Origin: Nitrospirota bacterium
Lineage (GTDB): Bacteria; Nitrospirota; Thermodesulfovibrionia; Thermodesulfovibrionales; UBA1546
Direction of reading: 5' to 3'
Assembly: GCA_021824065.1 (NCBI GenBank)
Contig: JAKALU010000006.1
Location: 1 to 55,103 of the forward strand
DNA: 55,103 nt
Below, piece after piece: positions 1 to 8,189 of the stretch (position 1 is the stretch's first letter; every line of letters begins with the position of its first letter). The notes under the pieces were generated by a model that was given only the letters and a program-made list of their open reading frames with translations, searched no databases and was not told where the DNA came from. The position numbers and the translations under genes are program-made.

Positions 1-93
1 AAAGGCATTAACTAACCTCCTTCAAATATTTTGTGCCTTTAATTTATCATATTTCCTGGTTAGAATCAGCGGTAGTTTTTAGACAAGCTCATA

Positions 94-1084
94 GTGGTTG
101 TTATATTCATGTGTATTGAAAACTTAAAGCCAATCAATGTCAATTTTGGACGCAGAATCGGAGACCAATTGCTGAAGGAGACGGCTGAAAGGTTAAAGGT
201 TTGTTTGCGCAAAAGCGATACTATAGCAAGGCCGGGCAGGGATGAATTCATAATCCTCCTGCCTGAAATTGCCCTGGCAGGTGATACGATAATAGTTATT
301 GAGAAACTTACGGACATTCTGGAGAAGCCGTTCCTCATCGAGGGGCATGAGATATTTATAAATGCCAGAATAGGCATAAGCCTTTATCCGGATGACGGGC
401 TGGATGCTGATGCCATGCTTACACATTCCTATACAGCAATGAACGCTGCCAAGGAAGAGGGGAGTAATTATAAGTTCTTCTCACATGCAATGGATATCAA
501 GGCCATTGAAAGACTGGCTATGGAAAACAGCCTCCGGCATGCACTGGAACGAAATGAATTTGTGTTGCATTATCAGCCACAGGTTGATTTAAAAACGAAG
601 CAAATTGGTGGTATGGAGGCCCTTATACGCTGGCAACAACCTGAATTGGGTTTGGTTCCTCCGTCGAAATTCATACCAGTGGCAGAGGATACAGGGCTTA
701 TTGTACCAATTGGCGAATGGGTACTCTATACTGCATGTGGACAACAGAAGTCATGGCAAAAAGCAGGTGTTGCACCCGAACGTGTTGCTGTGAATATATC
801 AGCCCGCCAATTTCGGGAACGTGACATAATAGAAACAGTGGAAAAAGTTCTAAAAGAAACCAGTCTTGAACCGAGCGGCCTGGAGCTGGAACTGACCGAA
901 AGCAAAGCTCATTGTTGACCTTTCTCATCTTGTAGCCCTGAAAGTAATAGCCGAGGAAGTCGAGACAGAAGAACAATTGAATTTATTACATTCGTTAGGA
1001 TGCGATGAAGTGCAGGGATATTTTTTCAGCAAGCCTTTGCCGGTGGAACTGGCTACAGAAATGTTATCTAAAAAGAGTTTCTGA
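94..1084 (+). pseudogene. Decayed GGDEF-EAL (c-di-GMP) protein remnant
   Basis: The first frame (94-918, GTG start, in-frame stops just upstream) covers the end of a GGDEF domain followed by the first half of an EAL domain. The signature loop reads GRDEF rather than GGDEF. The EAL part has EALIRW, a Q-x-Q-x substrate loop and NISARQF, then breaks off after LELELTES. Fifty-eight codons in another frame (about 911-1084) carry the end of the EAL domain (VIAEEVETEEQ, GCDEVQGYFFSKPLP). Roughly 70 residues between them, including the DDFGTGYSSL region that holds catalytic acidic residues, are missing and the frame has shifted. The N-terminal half of the GGDEF domain and any sensor are also absent. 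It cannot make or degrade c-di-GMP as it stands, so it is read as a pseudogene. Confidence 0.75.
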
Positions 1085-1114
1085 TAAAAGAAAAGAGATC
1101 TGTTCTTGAGATTC

Positions 1115-2101
1115 TTATCCCCCGATCCGTGACATCGACTGGAGAAAATTCAGGTCGCTTTTTTCATTGATGTTATGTCTTTCGGGTTTTACTTCAATCG
1201 CAAGTTTAAGCAACCGCACTATTTCATCATCAGATGCGCCGCCCCTTAATGCTGGTTTTAGATCAATCTCTGTCTCGGAAAATAAGCATGGTTTTAGTTT
1301 CCCGTCAGAGGTCAATCTGAGACGGTTACAGTCTTCACAAAAATGGTGGGTTATTGCACTTATGAAACCAATGACCCCTTGTGCATTTTTGAGTCTGAAA
1401 TATTTTGATGGGCCGTTTTTCCTGACTCGCACAGGTGTAAGGGGGCCGATTGTTTCAACAATAGATTTTATCTCGTCACATGGGATATATTTTCCCGAGT
1501 TCCAGAAGCCGCCTGTTCCAAAAGGCATGAACTCTATAAACCTGACATGATAATCACTGTTAAGAGTTATCCCTGCAAAGTCTTTAATCTCGTCATCATT
1601 AAGACCCCTTATCGGGATCATGTTTATTTTCACAGGGGTCAGCCCTGCCTTTCTTGCAACCTCTATCCCTCTAAGGACAACATTTATATCTCCGCCTCTT
1701 GTTATTTCTCTATATCTTTCGGGTCTGAGAGAATCGAGGCTCACGTTTACTCTATCAACGCCTGATCTTGCAAGTTCCTCTGCATATCTTTCGAGCAAGA
1801 CGCCATTTGTTGTAATGCTGAGGTCTTCTATCCCCTGGTTCTTTTTTATTGAGGCAGTTAGAAGGGTGACATCCTTTCTCACGAGAGGTTCTCCACCTGT
1901 TATCCTGACTTTTCTTACCCCGAGTTCCGAGGCAATTCTGACAATTTTTATTATCTCTTCATAGGTCAGAATCTCTTTATGTTCAAAGAGGCTTAACCCT
2001 TCGGGAGGCATGCAATAGATGCAGCGAAGGCTGCATCTATCTGTAATAGATATGCGCAGGTAATCTATTATTCTTTCAAATTTGTCCTTGAGTCCTGTCA
2101 T
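1115..2101 (-). CDS. moaA: GTP 3',8-cyclase MoaA
   Basis: Radical SAM enzyme catalysing the first step of molybdenum cofactor synthesis, the rearrangement of GTP to 3',8-cyclo-GTP. The 328 residues match the usual family length. The N-terminal radical SAM cluster motif is DRCSLRCIYC, the SAM-binding TGGEP motif follows, the second 4Fe-4S cluster lies in HHFCEDCNRLR with a later KPCLF cysteine, and the protein ends in the diagnostic SRIGG tail. An AAGGAG sequence abuts the start codon. It lies 6 bases after cpoB, at the end of the Tol-Pal run, so it is probably co-transcribed although functionally unrelated. No other moa genes are in the window. Confidence 0.96.
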   Translation of the reverse strand: MTGLKDKFERIIDYLRISITDRCSLRCIYCMPPEGLSLFEHKEILTYEEIIKIVRIASELGVRKVRITGGEPLVRKDVTLLTASIKKNQGIEDLSITTNGVLLERYAEELARSGVDRVNVSLDSLRPERYREITRGGDINVVLRGIEVARKAGLTPVKINMIPIRGLNDDEIKDFAGITLNSDYHVRFIEFMPFGTGGFWNSGKYIPCDEIKSIVETIGPLTPVRVRKNGPSKYFRLKNAQGVIGFISAITHHFCEDCNRLRLTSDGKLKPCLFSETEIDLKPALRGGASDDEIVRLLKLAIEVKPERHNINEKSDLNFLQSMSRIGG

Positions 2102-2107
2102 CTCCTT

Positions 2108-2986
2108 TCATCTGCTCTTTTTGCTTATTTCTTCTAATTTTTTCTTTGCAAGCTCTGCCTCTTTAGATTTAGGATATTTTTCCCTTAACTGCTCGAGGAT
2201 CCCCTTCCCGGCCTTTCTATCTCCCATTTCAATAAATGAATAGCCCTGTTTCAAAAGGGCACCCGCAGCCTTTTCGCTGTCCGGATAGTTTTTGAGCAGA
2301 GCATCATATTCAACAATTGCGCCTGCATAGTCCTCTTCTTGATAATAAGTCTCACCAATCCAGAACTGGGCATTGCCGGCAAGTTTATCTTTTGGGAATT
2401 CCTTCAGAAATACATCAAATTTCTCTCGCGCCTCTTTATATTTTTTTTCCTTGAAGACATTATAGGCTGCCTCATATGCCTTTGCAGGGTCTTTTATCTC
2501 AGGAGTTTTTGTCTCTTCTAATTCGGCTTTCTTTTCTTTCTTTATCTCTGTTTTGCCTTTTGTCTTGCTCTCTGCCTCTAATTTTGAAGATAGTTTTGTC
2601 TGCAACTCCTTCAACTGTGTCTCAAAGGCAGTTATCTGTGAGCGGAGCAAGTCCATCTCTGAAGACTTGTCTTTCAGGGTCTTGTCAATAAAATATCTAT
2701 TCTCATCAAACCTGCCAGTAAGGGTTTGCAGGTCTTTTGAAATCCCTGAGACCTCTGAGCGGAGCGATGCCTCGCTCTCTCTGATAGCATTGAATGCTTC
2801 TTCCTTTACTGAGCCTGATGTCTTTTCCTTCAGGTCAGCTAAATCTGTTTTTATCTCAGAGGTCTCTTTCCGGATATCAAAAGAGTCTTTTTTAAGCTGA
2901 TTGATATCAGCTTTAAGCGTCTCGAAGTCAGAGGTTGTTACACACCCGGAAATGAATATTAATAGGCAGAAAAGAATTTTTTTCAT
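2108..2986 (-). CDS. cpoB: Cell division coordinator CpoB / YbgF (Tol-Pal system)
   Basis: Lipoprotein-like signal (MKKILFCLLIFISGC, lipobox cysteine at residue 15) followed by a long charged coiled coil (about residues 20-125) with a heptad pattern, a Lys/Glu-rich linker, and a C-terminal TPR region (about 165-290) typical of YbgF. In enterobacteria CpoB binds TolA and coordinates outer-membrane constriction with septal peptidoglycan synthesis. Its place directly after pal supports the assignment. The lipobox is notable because the enterobacterial protein is soluble periplasmic; here it may be membrane-anchored. Confidence 0.88.
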   Translation of the reverse strand: MKKILFCLLIFISGCVTTSDFETLKADINQLKKDSFDIRKETSEIKTDLADLKEKTSGSVKEEAFNAIRESEASLRSEVSGISKDLQTLTGRFDENRYFIDKTLKDKSSEMDLLRSQITAFETQLKELQTKLSSKLEAESKTKGKTEIKKEKKAELEETKTPEIKDPAKAYEAAYNVFKEKKYKEAREKFDVFLKEFPKDKLAGNAQFWIGETYYQEEDYAGAIVEYDALLKNYPDSEKAAGALLKQGYSFIEMGDRKAGKGILEQLREKYPKSKEAELAKKKLEEISKKSR

Positions 2987-3003
2987 TATTTGCCAGATCT
3001 CCT

Positions 3004-3585
3004 CTATTGAGTTTTAAGTATAAATTGAACCCTTCTGTTTTTCTGCCAACACTCTTTATCGTGTTCTTTGCAGAGCGGCCGCTCCTCGCCATAACTTATC
3101 ATGTCGAGCCTGTCTTTTTCTACACCTGATGCTGCTATATAATCCTTTGTCGACTTTGCCCTTCTCTCTCCAAGTGCAAGATTGTATTCGTTTGTGCCCC
3201 ACTCGTCGCAATGGCCTTCTAAAAGCATTTTTGAAGACTTGTTCTTTATAAGCCAGGCTGATACGGCCGTAAGCGTAGGCTTTGCGTCATCCCTGATGTA
3301 GTATTTGTCAAAATCAAAATGGATGTTCTCAAAGACGCCAATGGAGCGTTTTGCCTCAATAGCCTCTTTAACTGATACAACTGCTACTTTTTCAGACTCT
3401 GCCTTTGTTACAGTCGGTGTTTCCTTTGACTCTGCCTTTTTCTCTGCCTTAGCTGTTTCAGGTGCTGCAGCTTTTTGAGCCGTTTCCTGCGACGCTGGCT
3501 GCTCAGGTTGTGTTGTTACGGCTCTCTGTGCACATCCAGCAAAGATAAAGCCTAAAGCTAATATCAGTACAAAAAACCTTTTCAT
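3004..3585 (-). CDS. pal: Peptidoglycan-associated lipoprotein Pal
   Basis: OmpA-family outer-membrane lipoprotein that links the outer membrane to peptidoglycan. The start at 3585 is preferred because a strong ribosome site lies just upstream and because it gives a clean lipoprotein signal (MKRFFVLILALGFIFAGC, cysteine 18). A longer in-frame reading to 3627 would put 14 residues before the signal. After an Ala/Glu/Lys/Thr-rich linker the OmpA-like domain (about 85-193) shows NIHFDFDKYYI, LLEGHCDEWGTNEYN and ERRAKSTKDYI, the peptidoglycan-binding signature. Neighbours are tolB upstream and cpoB downstream in the same operon. Confidence 0.93.
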   Translation of the reverse strand: MKRFFVLILALGFIFAGCAQRAVTTQPEQPASQETAQKAAAPETAKAEKKAESKETPTVTKAESEKVAVVSVKEAIEAKRSIGVFENIHFDFDKYYIRDDAKPTLTAVSAWLIKNKSSKMLLEGHCDEWGTNEYNLALGERRAKSTKDYIAASGVEKDRLDMISYGEERPLCKEHDKECWQKNRRVQFILKTQ

Positions 3586-3590
3586 AATAA

Positions 3591-3600
3591 CCCTCCTCCT
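3591..3600 (-). promoter_or_regulatory. Ribosome binding site of pal
   Basis: On the minus strand this reads AGGAGGAGGG, 5 bases before the ATG at 3585. It decides between the two possible pal starts in favour of the shorter protein. Confidence 0.75.
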
Positions 3601-3611
3601 ACTATATTTAT

Positions 3612-4943
3612 TTAATTCGGTGACCACTCAGGGCCAAAGGCCCTTAACCAAGTGGGCGTTATCCTTTTCTGTGATTCTCCATCTGACCTCATTATATAGA
3701 TGCCGTTGTCTCCATCCCTGTCAGACGAGAATATTATAAACCTTCCGTCAGGGGAAAATGAAGGGTCTTCATTATTCCCGGTGTCTGTTAGCTGTGTGAG
3801 CTCTGAACCATCAGGGCTGATAGTGAATACCTGGTTTTTACCTGATTGTCTTCCGACAAAGATAATTTTTTTCCCATCAGGTGACCAGCTCGGAGAGGTA
3901 TTATACGAGCCTTCAAATGTCAGTCTTCTCACATCATAACCTTTTCTGTCCATTAAATAAATCTGGGGGTTTCCCCCTCTATCAGATACAAAGACAACCA
4001 GTTTCCCGTCAGGTGAAATAGCAGGAGAGACCTCTATCCCTCTTGATGAAGTTATTCTTGTTAGTGTTGAGTCAGAAATATTCAAGCTATATATGCCGTA
4101 TGTTTCGTCCCTTGATGATGAAAGCATAATCCCACCTCCATCAGGGGAAAAACTACCTGCCATATTCAGTCCCCTTGAAGTGAAGATTTTCTTTTCTGTC
4201 ATTTTCATAAAGTCTAACAAATATATCCCCCATTGTCCACCCCTCTCAGAAGAATAAACAAGCTTGGTGCCATCCCTTGACCAATGCGGCCTGAGGACAA
4301 AATCACCTTTAATCCCCAACCTCTTAATCGCTGCCCCGTCCCAGTCCATTATGTAAAGTCCTTTTCTGCCTTCATCCTCTGCAACAAAGGCAATTTTTGT
4401 TTTGAATATCCCATTTTCTCCTGTGATGTGTTTATATATGTCGTTTGCAATGATGTGAGCGAGTTGTCTTATCGAAGTCCTCTCTCCCTTGTACTCTTTT
4501 TTGAAAATCTCTCCATCTCCAATTACATCATAGAGCGATATCATCACTGTAAGGCTTTGTTCGCCACTAACCGTTCCCTTTATAACAGCCTCTGCGCCAA
4601 TCGCACTCCAGTTTTTAGGATTAAATGCCTGAGTAGGGCTTTCTATATACATGGCCCTATCAAGGCAGAGGAAGAAACCTGTAAAATCAAGGTCGTCTCT
4701 TATTATGTCTGCGATGTTTTTCCCTTCCTGCCCGCTGAATTCCTGAATAGCTATCGGAAGTTTTTTTATTGCAGGAGAGGTTATGTCGATGTAGACCTTT
4801 GCTTCGCAAGTGAAAAGTGAAAAGTGAAAAGTGAAAAGGAAGAATAGCGCAGAAGTGCAGAAGCGCAGAAGTGCAGAAGCGCAGAAAATTCTTGTTCTTT
4901 TTTTACTGACAACTGACAACTGGCAACTGGCAGCTGTCTTCAT
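3612..4943 (-). CDS. tolB: Tol-Pal system beta-propeller protein TolB
   Basis: Periplasmic beta-propeller that binds Pal and is part of the Tol-Pal envelope machine. The N-terminal TolB_N domain (about 50-170) is followed by repeated propeller blades, each with a WSPDG/FSPDG-type motif (HWSRDGTKLVYSS, SFSPDGGGIM, AISPDGKLVVF, SWSPDGKKIIF, SFSPDGRFIIF). The ATG overlaps the tolA stop as ATGA, fixing the start. Odd: the first ~48 residues, including the hydrophobic core of the signal peptide, are encoded almost wholly by three runs of short tandem repeats (4808-4936), so the signal sequence seems to have been rebuilt from repeat DNA. Confidence 0.95.
   Translation of the reverse strand: MKTAASCQLSVVSKKRTRIFCASALLRFCTSALFFLFTFHFSLFTCEAKVYIDITSPAIKKLPIAIQEFSGQEGKNIADIIRDDLDFTGFFLCLDRAMYIESPTQAFNPKNWSAIGAEAVIKGTVSGEQSLTVMISLYDVIGDGEIFKKEYKGERTSIRQLAHIIANDIYKHITGENGIFKTKIAFVAEDEGRKGLYIMDWDGAAIKRLGIKGDFVLRPHWSRDGTKLVYSSERGGQWGIYLLDFMKMTEKKIFTSRGLNMAGSFSPDGGGIMLSSSRDETYGIYSLNISDSTLTRITSSRGIEVSPAISPDGKLVVFVSDRGGNPQIYLMDRKGYDVRRLTFEGSYNTSPSWSPDGKKIIFVGRQSGKNQVFTISPDGSELTQLTDTGNNEDPSFSPDGRFIIFSSDRDGDNGIYIMRSDGESQKRITPTWLRAFGPEWSPN
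4808..4936 (-). repeat. Three short tandem-repeat runs forming the TolB signal peptide
   Basis: On the plus strand: about four copies of AAAAGTG (4808-4839), alternating GCAGAAGT / GCAGAAGC units (4847-4886), and ACTGACA / ACTGGCA units (4905-4936). All three are read in frame by tolB on the minus strand. Relatives of the third family occur at the start of ispA (11162-11190), and relatives of the first are intergenic at 44256-44460 and 48625-48720. Confidence 0.8.
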
Positions 4944-5608
4944 GGCGTAAACCTCACCCCTATCTCCATCTCGTATGGTGGTGGGGAAACAGGGCTTGCC
5001 TTATTAATAGCCTTCAGTACAGAGCGGTCAAAAAGAAGATTGCCAGAACTCTTTTCGATTTTGTTTATTTTAATAGTACCATCCCGCATTATTGTTATTG
5101 AGATTATTGCCTCAAGATTTTCATCCCTCGTTTCAGGGAATGCCCAGTGCCGCCATATCTCTCCTCTTATCGTTGCATAGTAGCTATTCAGTATGGTTGC
5201 TTCTCCTTCACCCTCTGGAGGTTGGGGTATTCCGGTTGCTTCTTCTGATGTGCCGGAGCTTTTTAGAGAGATGATATTTCTTAATCTAACGATTTCCTCT
5301 GCTTTTCTCTTTGCCTTTATTGCTGCAATTATATCTGATATGTACTGTTCTGTATCCTTAAAATTTTTTCTGGGTTTTGAGGTTTCCGAAGGCAAGCTCA
5401 TTGGAGGAACAGAGTCCCCCTTATGTGTTACTGTACCTTCTTTCTCTGAAATATCGGCCTCACTCTCAGGGCTAACAAGACTCACGATATATGGAGAAGG
5501 CATAACAAAATGATTTGTCTGTTTTATTATCACAAGTGCTAAGATGAGGAAAGTTATATGGATTACCAACGAGAGGATAGTGGTTATCTGAAGACTGGGC
5601 TCCTTCAT
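4940..5608 (-). CDS. tolA: TolA/TonB-type energy-transducing protein
   Basis: A single membrane anchor (about residues 9-29), a Glu/Lys-rich helical periplasmic stretch (about 70-120), and a TonB/TolA C-terminal domain (about 140-222) with the characteristic YYATIRGEIWRHWAFP segment and IMRDGTIKINKIEKSSG. In the Tol system it would couple TolQ/TolR proton flow in the inner membrane to TolB-Pal at the outer membrane. At 222 residues it is much shorter than enterobacterial TolA (about 420), mainly in the helical spacer. ATGA overlaps on both sides (with tolR and tolB) show tight coupling. TonB-like function cannot be excluded, but the position argues for TolA. Confidence 0.85.
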   Translation of the reverse strand: MKEPSLQITTILSLVIHITFLILALVIIKQTNHFVMPSPYIVSLVSPESEADISEKEGTVTHKGDSVPPMSLPSETSKPRKNFKDTEQYISDIIAAIKAKRKAEEIVRLRNIISLKSSGTSEEATGIPQPPEGEGEATILNSYYATIRGEIWRHWAFPETRDENLEAIISITIMRDGTIKINKIEKSSGNLLFDRSVLKAINKASPVSPPPYEMEIGVRFTP

Positions 5609-6012
5609 TTTTCATTTAAACTTATCTTCGGCTCAGTTACCATCCCGAGTTTTTCTATCCCGGCCTCCTTGATATCACTCATCACCTCAACAACAAGACC
5701 GTATGGAACATCCTTATCTGCCTTGAGAAAGATATTCGGGTTTAATTTGCTTATAGCATTAAGTTTTTGCCTCAGTTCGGGCATAGACATCGGTGTGTCA
5801 TTCATATAGATAACCCTGTCTTTTTTTATCACAAGGGTTATTCTTTCTTCAGGAGGAAGGTCTTTGCCTTTTGCCTTCGGAAGGTTTACATCAATGCCCT
5901 GCTGGAGTAAAGGTGCTGTGACCATAAATATTATGAGCAGCACAAGCATTACATCAACTAATGGTGTTACATTTATCTCTGAAAGGACGCCTCTGTTCCT
6001 GTCAGCCTTCAT
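5605..6012 (-). CDS. tolR: TolR / ExbD family protein
   Basis: The 135 residues have one N-terminal membrane segment (about 18-37) carrying the essential aspartate in INVTPLVDVMLVLLIIFMV, followed by a periplasmic domain with the ExbD-type IFLKADKDVPYG motif. It works with TolQ as a proton-driven stator complex. It overlaps tolQ by 4 bases upstream and tolA by 4 bases downstream, so the three are translationally coupled. Confidence 0.93.
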   Translation of the reverse strand: MKADRNRGVLSEINVTPLVDVMLVLLIIFMVTAPLLQQGIDVNLPKAKGKDLPPEERITLVIKKDRVIYMNDTPMSMPELRQKLNAISKLNPNIFLKADKDVPYGLVVEVMSDIKEAGIEKLGMVTEPKISLNEK

Positions 6013-6635
6013 CCTGTTTCCTTTGAAAAGAAGTCAAGCAATTCCTCTGAGAAATCCTCCATCTCTATGATTATCCGTCTTGCCCTGCTGAGATAATAGT
6101 TATAGGCAATTACAGCCGGGATTGCAGCTGCGAGTCCGGCTGCTGTTGTAATCAAAGCCTCTGCAATACCAGGTGCAACAACAGCAAGGGACGCTGAACC
6201 AGCAGCGCCTATCCCTCTGAATGCATTCATTATCCCCCATACAGTTCCAAACAAACCTATGAATGGTGTGGTGGAGCCTGTTGTTGCAAGAAAACTGAGA
6301 TATCTCTCGAGTTTGGCTGACTCGAGCGCCTCATATCTTCTGAGCAACCTTTTAATCTCAGCCCTGTCACGAACCTCCTCTGTGTATGTAAATCTGAATA
6401 TGTTTGCAAATGGGCTGAGATTGAGGTTTTTTGTGGCATTTAAAATGCCTTTTGGATCACGACCTGCTCTATATGTTCTCAGAAACATATCCGTTTCCTT
6501 GTTTGCCTTAGAGAGGTAACGCTGCTTATAAAAGATTATTGCCCATGAAACAACAGAGAAAAACAGCAGGATAATCAGCACACCCTTAACAACATAGCCT
6601 GCCTGAAGTATTAACTGAATAGCAGTGTCTTGCAT
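6009..6635 (-). CDS. tolQ: TolQ / MotA-ExbB family proton channel
   Basis: Inner-membrane proton channel of the Tol-Pal system. It has 208 residues with three membrane segments (about 12-32, 115-140 and 155-180). The large cytoplasmic loop and the GTVWGIMNAFRGIG and GIAEALITTAAGLAAAIPAVIAYN motifs are typical of the MotA/TolQ/ExbB family. A GAGGAG ribosome site sits about 6 bases before the ATG. It is the first gene of the tolQRAB-pal-cpoB run. Confidence 0.93.
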   Translation of the reverse strand: MQDTAIQLILQAGYVVKGVLIILLFFSVVSWAIIFYKQRYLSKANKETDMFLRTYRAGRDPKGILNATKNLNLSPFANIFRFTYTEEVRDRAEIKRLLRRYEALESAKLERYLSFLATTGSTTPFIGLFGTVWGIMNAFRGIGAAGSASLAVVAPGIAEALITTAAGLAAAIPAVIAYNYYLSRARRIIIEMEDFSEELLDFFSKETG

Positions 6636-6659
6636 AAAAGCTCCTCTAAAATTTTTTCT

Positions 6660-6692
6660 CTCAAAACTTTTAAACTTTAAAAGAATTTTGAG
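6660..6692. terminator. Palindrome between the 6729-7403 gene and tolQ
   Basis: A near-perfect stem of 7 + 8 base pairs (CTCAAAA-CTTTTAAA paired with TTTAAAAG-TTTTGAG, two-base bulge, one-base loop). There is no clean T-run after it on the minus strand, so termination before tolQ is only possible. It has the same A/T-rich AACTTTTAAA composition as dispersed repeats elsewhere in the window. Confidence 0.4.
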
Positions 6693-6728
6693 TTAAAAGT
6701 CAAATCTCAGAGACCATCCAGTGTGGTT

Positions 6729-7403
6729 TTAATGTGGTTTCCTTGCCTGCACAAGTTTTTTCGCTGCTGTACGGAGCGCCTCTGCAATATTTTTATTCTT
6801 TTCGAGCGTAGAGAGGTCTTTTGTCTTTAGATTGCTCAAAAGGGGGATCGCTACCCCAGCAGGTGTTTTTGGGTTAGTTGTCACCGCAAACAATATCCCG
6901 TAGTTTTTCATCCATTCTCTGTTTTTTGTAATTGCCCTTAACACCTCATCGGGAATAGAGCGTGAGTGGGCCATTATTTCTATTTCTGACTCTGTAATCT
7001 TTGGATTGTCAAGGACAGTCATTATTATTTGTTTGTTTGTATCCTTTAGCAGGATTGACCTTACTTCACGTCCGCCCCTCATTGCAAGCAGTCTCCGTTC
7101 AGATACAGTCAGGTTCTGCACCTTCTGAAGCAGGGTCTGGGAGCGCATCTCGGGCGTCTTTTCTTTCTTTACAAGAGGCGCTGATATTTTAACAGGGGCT
7201 CTCAGGAGTTTAGCGGCTTCATCTCTTATGTTTTCAGGTACGTCAGGGTTTTCAATTAATAACTTGATGATCTCAGGTCTATGTGCATTTACCTTTAGGA
7301 TCTCTTCGAATATGTCCGGCTCTCCCCCTTCTTCAATAAGGGCCTCTATAGCCTCTTTTGATGCAATTGACAGGTCAACTCCTAAAACTTTTTGCTCTTC
7401 CAT
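6729..7403 (-). CDS. Conserved alpha-helical protein of unknown function
   Basis: The 224 residues have no signal peptide or membrane segment. It looks like a string of short helical units with repeated proline breaks and the pattern (L/I)-x-N-P-x-(V/I/T)-(P/T)-E (LLIENPDVPENI, VLDNPKITESEI, TTNPKTPAGVAI), suggesting a HEAT-like or variant leucine-rich helical repeat fold used for binding. The start has an AAAGG site about 10 bases upstream. It begins 5 bases after the tlyA stop, so it belongs to the guaA-ispA-dxs-tlyA run. I do not recognise a named function. Confidence 0.7.
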   Translation of the reverse strand: MEEQKVLGVDLSIASKEAIEALIEEGGEPDIFEEILKVNAHRPEIIKLLIENPDVPENIRDEAAKLLRAPVKISAPLVKKEKTPEMRSQTLLQKVQNLTVSERRLLAMRGGREVRSILLKDTNKQIIMTVLDNPKITESEIEIMAHSRSIPDEVLRAITKNREWMKNYGILFAVTTNPKTPAGVAIPLLSNLKTKDLSTLEKNKNIAEALRTAAKKLVQARKPH

Positions 7404-7408
7404 ATTAA

Positions 7409-8140
7409 TCAGCCTTTCTTTAAGTATAGAAAATATTCTATATTGCCTTTCTGTCCAGGGACAGGTGATTGAAATATGTCGATCACATGAAGTCCAAGGT
7501 TCTCAAGCTCGGTTCTCACGGACTCTACGGCAGCAAGTCTTTTCTCTTCTTCCCTTACAATACCGCCTTTTCCAACATCCCCTTTCCCGACTTCAAACTG
7601 CGGTTTTACAAGCGCAAGTATTTCACCGCTTTCCTTTAAGAATTCCATCACTCTTGGTATAACCTTTGTAAGTGATATAAAAGAGACATCTGCTGTTGCA
7701 ATATCGATCATTTCTGGAATTCTCTTTCTATCAAGGTATCTTATATTCGTCCTTTCAAGAAGAATGACCCTCGGGTCATTTCTTAAAGCCCATGCCATCT
7801 GTCCATATCCAACGTCAATACAATATACCTTTTTTACCCCCATCTGCAACATGCAGTCAGTGAACCCCCCTGTTGATGAGCCAACATCCATAGCCACCTT
7901 GTCTTTTAAGTCTACTTTAAAAAATTTTATGGCAGCTTCAAGTTTTAGCCCCCCCCTGCTCACATAGGGAATCTCTTCGCCCTTAAGGCTTACTGCAGAA
8001 GTGCTGCTTATCATAGAGCCTGCCTTTGTAACAGGAGCGCCGTCAACCAGGACAGTCCCTTCCATTATCAATGCCTTTGCCCTTTCCCTGCTTTTAACAA
8101 GCCCCCTGTCAACAAGGATTTTATCAAGTCGCTCTTTCAT
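7409..8140 (-). CDS. tlyA: TlyA family rRNA 2'-O-methyltransferase
   Basis: An N-terminal S4 RNA-binding domain (about 2-62, RLDKILVDRGLVKSRERAKALI) is followed by an FtsJ-like Rossmann methyltransferase domain with the SAM loop DVGSSTGGFTDC, TADVSFISL and the VKPQFEVG motif. TlyA proteins methylate ribose of cytidines in 16S and 23S rRNA and set capreomycin sensitivity in mycobacteria; the exact target here is inferred. An in-frame TTG lies one codon upstream, and the ATG at 8140 is preferred. No clear ribosome site is visible. It lies 49 bases after dxs, a pairing common in bacteria. Confidence 0.92.
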   Translation of the reverse strand: MKERLDKILVDRGLVKSRERAKALIMEGTVLVDGAPVTKAGSMISSTSAVSLKGEEIPYVSRGGLKLEAAIKFFKVDLKDKVAMDVGSSTGGFTDCMLQMGVKKVYCIDVGYGQMAWALRNDPRVILLERTNIRYLDRKRIPEMIDIATADVSFISLTKVIPRVMEFLKESGEILALVKPQFEVGKGDVGKGGIVREEEKRLAAVESVRTELENLGLHVIDIFQSPVPGQKGNIEYFLYLKKG

Positions 8141-8189
8141 CAAGATACAATTAAGAGGATAAAAATTTTGAAACTGCCTGTTCTATGCA

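Noticed and set aside
4284-4820. Open frame of 178 codons on the plus strand
   Set aside because: Antisense to tolB, with no family resemblance. Shadow of the beta-propeller gene.
4808-4936. Regular spacing of short repeats suggesting CRISPR
   Set aside because: Units are 7-8 bases in direct tandem with no unique spacers and are translated as part of TolB. No cas genes anywhere in the window.
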